Below are positions 35,501-41,642 of a stretch of 41,642 nucleotides of DNA, one piece after another. The position numbers and the translations under genes were made by a program. The stretch is from Spirobacillus cienkowskii (GTDB lineage Bacteria > Bdellovibrionota_B > Oligoflexia > Silvanigrellales > Silvanigrellaceae), in assembly GCA_003339605.1 (NCBI GenBank), contig QOVW01000073.1, positions 1-41,642 on the forward strand, read 5' to 3'. The notes under the pieces were generated by a model. It ran no database searches. It was not told the DNA's origin and worked only from the letters and a program-made list of their open reading frames with translations. The stretch's first letter is position 1. Every line of letters starts with the position of its first letter.

Positions 35501-36180
35501 TTTAAAAAAAACTCTTCTTTTTTTTCATTTCTTTTTAAAAAAATTTGATTGCGAAACTTAAAAATACTAATTAAAAACAAAACAATTATCGGGACCAAAA
35601 ATAATTGATTCATAAAATAATAAATACAAAAAAATACCGCAATTAAAGCAGGAAAACTAAATAATAAACAAAAAGCAACAGGAATTTGAGCAATTTTATT
35701 TACAAAAAAATCTCCATTTTTATCAATATAATTATTAATAATTATATTATTATCTTCTTTTTTTGAAAAACGCAAAATTCTTGCTACAAAATCTATAGAA
35801 TAACGTTCTATGTCTGTTTTCCATTGTAATAAAACATGCTTTTTTAAATAAAAAGCTAGCAAATAAATTGTTACAAACACAACCAAATAAATTGATGTTT
35901 CTATTAATCTTTTTTGATCTATACTTATTTTGTCAAAAAGATACGTAACTAAAAAAAACTTTAATAAAAACGGAGAAAAAAGTAACAATAAAATTAATAA
36001 AACTTGACTCAATCCACAAATTGCAATTTGTTTTTTAAAAATACTAAAAAAAATAAACCATAGAGATCGATCTGTATTGATAGCGCGTTGTAAGCATTTT
36101 TCTGGCAAATCTGCCTTTTGAGAAATCAAAGAAATAAATGGTAAAAATCCAAATAAATATTTTTTTTGAAAACTAGCCAT
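32581..36180 (-). CDS. Fused full-length ABC transporter with degenerate second ATPase
   Basis: 1199 residues in the order membrane domain 1 (about 45-330), nucleotide-binding domain 1 (375-595), membrane domain 2 (650-930), nucleotide-binding domain 2 (960-1185), as in ABCC-type exporters. NBD1 keeps Walker A GDSCSGKT (408-415), Q-loop MPQE and Walker B YYFFDDP (517-523). It lacks an LSGGQ signature (positions 493-503 read INEQNNFNFLR), and its H-loop has Gln554. NBD2 has no Walker A lysine (GLIAQKNQYGLSP near 997-1009), Asn1130 in place of the catalytic Glu (VIFLDNL), and no switch His. Neither composite site is standard. Very AT-rich. Substrate unknown. Confidence 0.88.
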   Translation of the reverse strand: MASFQKKYLFGFLPFISLISQKADLPEKCLQRAINTDRSLWFIFFSIFKKQIAICGLSQVLLILLLLFSPFLLKFFLVTYLFDKISIDQKRLIETSIYLVVFVTIYLLAFYLKKHVLLQWKTDIERYSIDFVARILRFSKKEDNNIIINNYIDKNGDFFVNKIAQIPVAFCLLFSFPALIAVFFCIYYFMNQLFLVPIIVLFLISIFKFRNQIFLKRNEKKEEFFLKSRSILLKKIFSFGRRVHLLAMENFFIKKINFIQTNSYNLAYSAVQKNSFSNTLFYFSGIIIAIPSITSYALFHKEAGLINLIVLILYFVIAAGFYSNIVHFYDIRKKFKSNFSFSFSKQSKKDLLQNDIDYEEDSLGSGFHQIEKQDKLWLHKASFVLGKEINLYHITYEHEPGHIVAIVGDSCSGKTSLLHAFAGELQLFGGERRVPQKFEIMPQELSFFSGTLRENIILGHEFEEKRYIEVIKATLLEYEINNLENGDDTFISINEQNNFNFLRKIAIARILYAKSEYYFFDDPLKGFSASESTQIFKEGFLKTLHGKNRVLVTQDLNLAALCNYVIVMKDGMIVEQGTHSWLIEKAGLYAKMHYAGVDLNSFNQQNLKNNTKRFSIKNSQIENLNDFNSNKFEAIKKENMLKYMFDSTIYYMRTYFSICKPYVPIALVVMSHISLSLSFLFLFSDFLGQKLTRNNQLIMFSLFSLLSVILFYYFSLKNIESHLKFGAKLEEKVYNLLIKEYQDEHHYTAKYLEKFSKFKEYLFTATTSFIVRISLIFSAIFLMLSTNITAFCFVVAMFSFTCVFFLVFKNSYFEKLDSLLLKKQNLKNITVSFFNSYINPNSQSFRSYLFNKINSKIAETDCVLKDKNAIIFYFYRFLCISIFLFSCLFLVYFVINSKNVNFGSVILSFISIIFLFQAFHHIGRDLNKFNQSIFYFKNLMKTSIRLQEFERNHELISEIWPNKGTFCIKSLNVQASKDNSFSIYNLDLFIPHASRFGLIAQKNQYGLSPFFSILFLFTKIESGSIMLDEEDILKINPLEFRNRYAYISMESLFPFLTLRENIDPEEKFDDSEIWFALNRVGVAQSVALLCNGLNTKIEDFPKHMIWTGEFILFSFAKTLLHKNKVIFLDNLTLTEEAEIRILELLNRELNDATILISAPVSSGLFKICHEVAKVDNEMLTHIPLIRSQQQPFSSDLTMH

Positions 36181-36370
36181 ATCCCTATTTCAACCTTTTC
36201 AATATTTAGAAAATACTTAAAACTGCAGCAGGCTCAGTATCGTATACAAGTAAATACACTAACACAAATTAATAGTTAAAGACATAATAGAAACAAAATC
36301 ATTTAAAAAACCGAATCTTTTTTTGCTAAAAATTTAAGCAAAATAACGTAACTTAAGAATAAATTTCGAT

Positions 36371-37633
36371 TTACGAATTGCTTTTTTTTGCAGAGTAATC
36401 TTCAATAAATTTTTCTAAACCTTTTTCTTTTAATTCTTGTAAAATTTTTTTTTCTTGAATGAGAGCGGGTTCTTGTGCTATTGCAGCCTGAAAAGAGTTG
36501 ACCGCACTTGATATATTACCAGAGCGAAAATACGCCATGCCTAAATTAAAATACACAACGCCTTTGTATTTATTAAAAAACTGCAAGGCATTTTCATAAA
36601 ACTGAATTGCTTCTTGCACATTGCCTTTTTTTACTAACGCAACTCCACGATTATTAAAAAAACTCGCCAAAGCGCTGCTTTCAAAATTACCTTCAATTTT
36701 ATCAAAAAACGTTTTTGCGTTACTAAAATTTCCTGTTACCGATGATGTCTTTACCATCCCTGCAAGCGCGCCCGCATTTGTTGCATCGGTTTGTAACACT
36801 TCATCATATTTTTTTTCTGCTCCAACAACATTATCCAAACCTAATAACGCATCTCCAATCATGACTTTATGATGCAAATTATGAGGACTTTTTGCTTCTA
36901 AACGTTCAAAAATCACCAAAGCCTCTTCAAAATTTCCAGCCAAACACAATGCCTTGCTTAGAGTGCTTAATGTTCGTAGATTTTCGTGCGAACGATTTTC
37001 GCCTCCTTGACTCAGCTTGTCTTTTAAAAATTGAATAGCATCTAAATATTTTTTATGTTGTATCCGAATTTCTCCACCTAAATAAGCATATTTAGGATTA
37101 TCTTGAATCTCTTTTTCGATATCAATACTTTCTTTTAAGAGCGCTTCGATAGCTTGAGAATCAGCCTGATGTAGCAACCGTTGTAGGTTTTTAAGCTTCG
37201 CAACAACCGATTGGCTATTGAGATAAGCCATTCTTGCTTGTTCCATTTTTGCCGTAAAATCAAAAACATTAACAACCTTGGGCATTGTATAGTAAATATC
37301 GATTTCACTCATTAAAAACGTATCTTCTTCTGCAAATGCTGCTGAACAAACAATCAATTCAATATGATCAAATTCTGAACCGGCTTTGATTTTTTGTGAA
37401 AAAAGATGACCAGACATCCCTGACATATTCCAGTCAAATAATATCATATTAACCTTAGCACCTTCTTTTGCTAAAATATCGAGCCCTTCTTGAGCTGTTG
37501 CGGCATTAATAACCTCATAATTGCCATTTTTGGTTAAAGCCCCCATAAAAAAAGTTCTTAAGTCGGTTTTTTCTTCTATAATTAAAACACAAACTTTATT
37601 GTTATTTTGTTTGTTTTTAGTGTCTTTTGTCAT
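36371..37633 (-). CDS. Response-regulator receiver domain with TPR repeats
   Basis: 420 residues. A CheY-like receiver spans about 13-135, with phospho-acceptor Asp67 in ILFDWNMSGMSG, the acidic pair Glu20/Glu21, VCSAAF for the switch residue, and Lys119 in MPKV. A linker helix region leads to tetratricopeptide-type repeats from about 200 to 405 (GNFEEALVIFERL, GNVQEAIQFYENALQFF, YFNLGMAYFRSGNISSAVNSFQAAIAQEP). No DNA-binding output, so the signal probably controls protein interactions. The ATG has AAGGCG upstream. Next to the ABC transporter (190-nt gap) and downstream of priA in the same direction. Confidence 0.92.
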   Translation of the reverse strand: MTKDTKNKQNNNKVCVLIIEEKTDLRTFFMGALTKNGNYEVINAATAQEGLDILAKEGAKVNMILFDWNMSGMSGHLFSQKIKAGSEFDHIELIVCSAAFAEEDTFLMSEIDIYYTMPKVVNVFDFTAKMEQARMAYLNSQSVVAKLKNLQRLLHQADSQAIEALLKESIDIEKEIQDNPKYAYLGGEIRIQHKKYLDAIQFLKDKLSQGGENRSHENLRTLSTLSKALCLAGNFEEALVIFERLEAKSPHNLHHKVMIGDALLGLDNVVGAEKKYDEVLQTDATNAGALAGMVKTSSVTGNFSNAKTFFDKIEGNFESSALASFFNNRGVALVKKGNVQEAIQFYENALQFFNKYKGVVYFNLGMAYFRSGNISSAVNSFQAAIAQEPALIQEKKILQELKEKGLEKFIEDYSAKKSNS

Positions 37634-37692
37634 ATTTTCGCCTTGTAATAACAGCTACTTTTTTATCTTATAGAAATATAACAGAGTTTTTT

Positions 37693-39819
37693 TTAAATAA
37701 AAGAATAGGGGTCAACATCAACCCTAAGAAATCCTATAAATTCCTTACTTGTTAATATGTGACTCGGTATCAATTGAATAGGTTTGAATTCTTTAACACT
37801 ACTGACACAAATTTGAATTCGATATTCGTTATTCAATTTTTCGAGTGGCGCAGGATACGGTCCTCCAAGGCGAACTTCAGTGGCTTTATATTGATTTTGT
37901 TGCCAAAAATTCATTAACGCCTCTCTTAAAGACACTCCCATGCTCATTGCTTTGTCTTTATTTTTGTGTCGCAACTCAAGCAGCACTTGCCTTGAAAATG
38001 GTGGATGAAATCCCATTTTTCTAAATTCGAGCTCGCGTTCAATAAAATCTCTCACATTATTTTGTAATGAAAGCGTCACAATAGGATGCTCAGTCAGCAG
38101 TGACTGCACAACAACCAGCCCATTTTCTGTGCCACGTCCCGCTCTCCCCATTGCTTGTGTTAGCAGTTGGAAGGTTCGTTCTGCTGCGCGAAAATCAGGT
38201 AAAAACAGCGAATCTTCAATGTGCAACACAACCACAAGTGTCACATTTGGAAAATCATGTCCTTTGGCTAACATTTGAGTTCCAACCAGACAATCAACGT
38301 CACCACATTTAAAAGTTTCAATAATTTGCGTCAACCGTGAGTGACTTGTTAACACGTCTCGATCAAGTCGTGCAGTCTTTAATCCAGGAATCGCGACTCG
38401 CAACTGCTCTTCAATATTTTGGGTTCCTACACCTTTATGAATAAAATGCGCAGAACCGCATGATGGACATGATTTCCGCATGGAAGTTCGAAAATCACAA
38501 TAATGACATATCTCAACTTGTCCGTAATGATGAAGTGTTGTGGTTACAGAACAAGAAGGACATTGTAAAGGAGTACTGCAGCATGCACATAACGCAAAAT
38601 TCACAAAACCACGTCGATTTAAAATGACAATGGATTGCTGCCCCTGTTCCCATTTTTGTTTAATAAGCTCTATGGTTTGTGGAGAAAATCCGTCATGATT
38701 TTCAAATGTAATTTGTGAAGAACGTAATGGATATGTACTTTTTTGTATTTTATTTGGCAAATTTAAATAATTTTTACTATCAATAAAAAGACTCTCTACA
38801 ATTTTTTGCGAAAATTTATTCTCCAATTTGTAGTAACAATATTTTTTTTGAAAAACATTGAACATTGTCTCAACGGATGGAGTTGCCGAACCCAAAATAC
38901 ACAATGCGTTTTCTTTTTTTGCTCGTAAAACAGCCACATCTCTCGCGTGAAAACCAGGAAATTCTTGCGCCTTATAACTACAATCATGTTCTTCATCAAC
39001 AATAATTAAACCAATATTTTCGAGCAAACAAAAAACAGAGGTTCTGACCCCCAATACAATTTTTGCGAAACCCAAATGAATTTTAAACCATTCTTTCTCG
39101 TACTCAGTAGAATTTAATCCAGAATGCAAGATTGCTAAACTATCTGCAAAAATAGAACGAAATTGAACACTCATTTGCGGCGTTAAGGCGATTTCAGGAA
39201 CAAGAACAAGCACAGTTTTGTTTTGTGCCACAACATGTTGCGCTATTTTTAAATATATTTCTGTTTTACCAGATCCTGTTACCCCATGTAAAACACAGAC
39301 ACCAACTTGCTGTTGACAAAGCGCTTGAAAAACATTGTTTTGCTCTTGTGTCAGAATATTTTCTTTATTTTGCGCAATTGGATTATTTTTAACACGCTTT
39401 AAAGGATTTAGTAATTTATATTTATTACTATCATTATCAAATAAAAGTATTTTAGCGAGTCTTTTAAATAAAACATTGTGTTTATCTGTATTCCAAATAA
39501 AACTAGGAGCCAAACAAGGCACCATTTTTTCAAAAGGTATTAAATAATATTCAGCAATCCATTGAAGGACTTCTAAAACTTTAGCTGGAATTTTGGTGGT
39601 ATATGGGAAAAAACCATTAATTTCTACACAATTAAATGAAGGTTTTTCGCAAAATCCTACAAATAATGCCACAAATTTTTTTTGCAGAATAGGCACAAAA
39701 CACAATTGCCCAATTTCAATATTTAAATATTGTCTTGGAATGATATATGTTAAAGATAATCCTGTTTTTGCAGCAACTGCAAAAACTCCAAAAATCATAT
39801 CTTCTTCTTGTAAACTCAT
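37693..39819 (-). CDS. priA: Primosomal replication restart helicase PriA
   Basis: 3'-5' DNA helicase that reloads the replisome at stalled forks. 708 residues. An N-terminal DNA-binding region (1-110) precedes helicase motifs: Walker A GVTGSGKT (179-186), DEEHD (275-279), and GSATPS. A zinc-binding cysteine cluster follows (CACCSTPLQCPSC, CHYC, CPSC). A second RecA-like lobe contains GTQMLAKGHDFPNV and QAMGRAGRG. The C-terminal domain (GFHPPFSRQ, PAPLEKL) is present. The ATG at 39819 has AAAGG upstream. Divergent from the HAD phosphatase gene. Confidence 0.97.
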   Translation of the reverse strand: MSLQEEDMIFGVFAVAAKTGLSLTYIIPRQYLNIEIGQLCFVPILQKKFVALFVGFCEKPSFNCVEINGFFPYTTKIPAKVLEVLQWIAEYYLIPFEKMVPCLAPSFIWNTDKHNVLFKRLAKILLFDNDSNKYKLLNPLKRVKNNPIAQNKENILTQEQNNVFQALCQQQVGVCVLHGVTGSGKTEIYLKIAQHVVAQNKTVLVLVPEIALTPQMSVQFRSIFADSLAILHSGLNSTEYEKEWFKIHLGFAKIVLGVRTSVFCLLENIGLIIVDEEHDCSYKAQEFPGFHARDVAVLRAKKENALCILGSATPSVETMFNVFQKKYCYYKLENKFSQKIVESLFIDSKNYLNLPNKIQKSTYPLRSSQITFENHDGFSPQTIELIKQKWEQGQQSIVILNRRGFVNFALCACCSTPLQCPSCSVTTTLHHYGQVEICHYCDFRTSMRKSCPSCGSAHFIHKGVGTQNIEEQLRVAIPGLKTARLDRDVLTSHSRLTQIIETFKCGDVDCLVGTQMLAKGHDFPNVTLVVVLHIEDSLFLPDFRAAERTFQLLTQAMGRAGRGTENGLVVVQSLLTEHPIVTLSLQNNVRDFIERELEFRKMGFHPPFSRQVLLELRHKNKDKAMSMGVSLREALMNFWQQNQYKATEVRLGGPYPAPLEKLNNEYRIQICVSSVKEFKPIQLIPSHILTSKEFIGFLRVDVDPYSFI

Positions 39820-39865
39820 GTTAGAACCTTTAATGAATGTCTAACTCGCGGAGACTCAAGCTTTC

Positions 39866-40543
39866 ATGAACAGACCCCGTTATGCCTTTTTTGACTTTGA
39901 CGGCACACTCATTTGCCAAGACTCTTTCCTGACACTTTTCAAGAAAAGTCTCAAGAACGAACCTTGGAGAATTGTCTTGATTGTTATTATTTCGCCAATA
40001 TTATTGATTACTTTTTTATTAAAATTAGACAAATCGTTTGCAAAATCTGCAATATTATGGTCTTTGACAGTTGGCAAATCCAAAAGAGCAATTGTAAAAA
40101 ATTTGCGTAATATTTTAGCAAAAGAAGGTCAGCAGTTTTGGTTTCAACAAGCTATTCCTACATTTGAGCGTCTAAAAAAAGAGGGGATTGAAATTGTTGT
40201 TGTTACCGCATCGGGATCCATTTGGGTGCGTGGCATGCTCAACGGAAAATTTCAACATTTTAAAATTATCATTGGGAGCAAACTTGGTTTTTTTGCTGGA
40301 GGCGTTATTTTAAAATCTAAAAATTGTTATAACCAAGAAAAAATAACTCGCATTCACAACAGTTTGGGTGAAAATTTTATTTGGGAAAGTGCGTGGAGCG
40401 ATCATATTGCTGATCTGCCAATGCTAAAACAAGCAAAAGAACGATACATCATTTGCCCAAAAGAAAAACACAAACAAATTTTTGTAAAAGAGTTAGGAAC
40501 AAACATGAATATTTTGACATGGACTTCGCAACAAAAATCTTGA
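39866..40543 (+). CDS. HAD-superfamily subfamily IB phosphatase
   Basis: 225 residues. The motif I DFDGTL (Asp10, Asp12) nucleophile region is followed by a helical cap (about 15-95). Motif II VTASGSI and motif IV WSDHIADLPML are characteristic of HAD-IB proteins such as phosphoserine-phosphatase-like enzymes. A hydrophobic patch in the cap (ILLITFLLKL) is compatible with membrane association. The substrate cannot be named. Divergent from priA; the start ATG is at 39866. Confidence 0.92.
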   Translation: MNRPRYAFFDFDGTLICQDSFLTLFKKSLKNEPWRIVLIVIISPILLITFLLKLDKSFAKSAILWSLTVGKSKRAIVKNLRNILAKEGQQFWFQQAIPTFERLKKEGIEIVVVTASGSIWVRGMLNGKFQHFKIIIGSKLGFFAGGVILKSKNCYNQEKITRIHNSLGENFIWESAWSDHIADLPMLKQAKERYIICPKEKHKQIFVKELGTNMNILTWTSQQKS

Positions 40544-40610
40544 CGTTTACTTAATTCATTCATGGATTAAACTTAGTTTATAAGTTTCGTAAGTAAAAGG
40601 AAACAAACGT

Positions 40611-40970
40611 ATGAGCGCTCACATCAATCAACAAACTATTGAAGGCCTAAAAATGCTTGAAGAAGATGGAGAGCCTAGCTTTTTAATAGATTTGATTGAA
40701 ACACTATTAAAAACATCGCCTGCAAAACTTGTCAATATTGAAAATTTTTTATCTGCAAACGATCTTGTCGCTGCAGCCAAAGAATCACATTCACTCAAAT
40801 CAAGTGTTAGAGCTTTGGGTGCCGATATATTAGGTGGTATCTGCCAAAGATTAGAAGATCTCAAATCAACAACAAATTTTGATGATGCTAAAAAAATATA
40901 TATCGAATTAAAAGCTGAGTATGAAGTTATTGCTCAAGAACTCACTTCTATAAAAGATAAAATGAAATGA
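40611..40970 (+). CDS. Free Hpt-domain phosphotransfer protein
   Basis: 119 residues, almost only a histidine phosphotransfer domain. It is a four-helix bundle with His60 in AKESHSLKSSVRALGA as the likely phosphorylation site, and LGGICQRLEDL after it. No signal peptide. AAAAGGAAA precedes the ATG. Translationally coupled to the deacetylase gene, whose ATG overlaps the stop (ATGA). It could relay phosphate from a kinase such as CheA (28154-31117) to a receiver such as the TPR protein (36371-37633); this is inference. Confidence 0.92.
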   Translation: MSAHINQQTIEGLKMLEEDGEPSFLIDLIETLLKTSPAKLVNIENFLSANDLVAAAKESHSLKSSVRALGADILGGICQRLEDLKSTTNFDDAKKIYIELKAEYEVIAQELTSIKDKMK

Positions 40971-41593
40971 TAAAAAAATTTAATTTTTTATTATTATTTT
41001 TATTAAACTCCTTCCCTTCTTTATATGCTTTTGCACAGCAAAATAATTCTTTTAAGTTTTTAAAGACAATAGAAATTGGAATTACCATTGATGACTTAGC
41101 CGCAGCTGGAATAGAATCAACCTCAATTTCGCGAGAAGAAATTTCAAATAAAATTATTGAGGCATTGAGTTCTCACAAAGTGCCTCAAGCTTATGGCTTT
41201 GTAAATGGAATCTTGATTCAAGATACTAAATTAAAATTTAAAATTTTAAATGATTGGAAAAAATCGGGTCATTTACTTGGGAATCATACATATTCTCATA
41301 GCAATCTTGCTAAAGTTGATTCTGAATATTTTATTCAAGATATAGAAAAAAATGAAAGTACTTTAATTGATCACGCCTCAAATTTTGAAGAATTAAAAGT
41401 TTTTCGCTTTCCTTATTTAATGGAAGGTACAAATCAAGAAAAAAGGTATGCGATTAGAAGCTATTTTAGCGAAAGAAAATATAAAATTGCGCAAGTTTCT
41501 ATTGATTCTGGTGATTGGATCTACAATGAAGCATTTATCCGTTGTAATACGCCGTCCACTAAGTTTGTTGGCAACATAGATAACCAAAAATAA
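40967..41593 (+). CDS. Polysaccharide deacetylase (NodB) family protein, C-terminus lost
   Basis: Secreted deacetylase of N-acetylated polymer such as peptidoglycan or chitin. A signal peptide (about 1-23) is followed by the NodB domain. The metal-binding motif 1 acids are in GITIDDL (Asp42, Asp43), motif 2 is GNHTYSH (His107, His111), and the FRFPY motif 3 lies near 147-150. The chain ends at 208 just after DSGDWIYNEAFIRC, so the last segment with the usual catalytic-His motif is missing. The terminal residues from about 192 (NTPSTKFV) look unrelated. A disruption near 41545 or a new element is likely, beyond the window edge. The ATG overlaps the Hpt stop. Confidence 0.82.
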   Translation: MIKKFNFLLLFLLNSFPSLYAFAQQNNSFKFLKTIEIGITIDDLAAAGIESTSISREEISNKIIEALSSHKVPQAYGFVNGILIQDTKLKFKILNDWKKSGHLLGNHTYSHSNLAKVDSEYFIQDIEKNESTLIDHASNFEELKVFRFPYLMEGTNQEKRYAIRSYFSERKYKIAQVSIDSGDWIYNEAFIRCNTPSTKFVGNIDNQK

Positions 41594-41642
41594 ATATTTA
41601 TACGGAAATTGATGAATATTGAAAACAGGATATGCTGCAGTT

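Overview
The window is AT-rich Gram-negative chromosomal DNA. It carries several Sec/lipobox lipoproteins, an ExbB/ExbD pair, a LolC-type permease, CheA/CheW, ClpB and PriA. Low GC, a fused branched-chain E1 dehydrogenase, expanded signalling proteins and many lipoproteins suggest a deltaproteobacterium-like predator or endosymbiont relative (Bdellovibrionota/Oligoflexia, perhaps Silvanigrellales). That placement is inference from gene content, not from a marker gene. No rRNA, tRNA or CRISPR array was seen.

Left part (1-5.1 kb): two mobile elements. An IS481-family insertion (402-1604) splits a large repeat-containing lipoprotein gene. Its 28-nt imperfect terminal inverted repeats, 7-bp target duplication and seamless reading-frame restoration on removal can all be read in the sequence. 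Its transposase has an amber codon immediately after the best start. Next comes a complete group IIC intron (about 5085 down to about 3147, minus strand) with its own reverse transcriptase/maturase. It sits 9 nt beyond a perfect hairpin at the 3' end of a dus gene.

5-16 kb: RNA modification and envelope genes. dus and rlmN form a minus-strand operon. On the plus strand a DUF4301-family protein overlaps a small unknown protein. A compact six-gene minus-strand run follows (transcribed LolC-like permease, aldo/keto reductase, ExbB, ExbD, glutamate-cysteine ligase type, EamA transporter).

16-25.7 kb: clpB with a sigma32-like promoter, a GH15 glucanase/trehalase-like enzyme, an aspartate/glutamate racemase-family protein with Ser replacing the first catalytic Cys, a fused E1 alpha/beta 2-oxoacid dehydrogenase, a 72-residue lipoprotein, and a SprT-like/DUF2786 protein.

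25.7-31.1 kb: a tightly overlapping minus-strand operon of cheA (two Hpt domains), cheW, an OB-fold-like lipoprotein and a large unknown lipoprotein. No receptor, CheR, CheB or CheY is present, which suggests a dedicated chemosensory output tied to envelope lipoproteins. This is the best candidate here for an undescribed system.

31.2-41.6 kb: maf, a YggS-type PLP protein, a 1199-residue fused ABC protein whose second ATPase half has lost its key motifs, a receiver-TPR protein, priA, a HAD-IB phosphatase, a free Hpt protein, and a polysaccharide deacetylase that loses its expected C-terminus just before the window ends.
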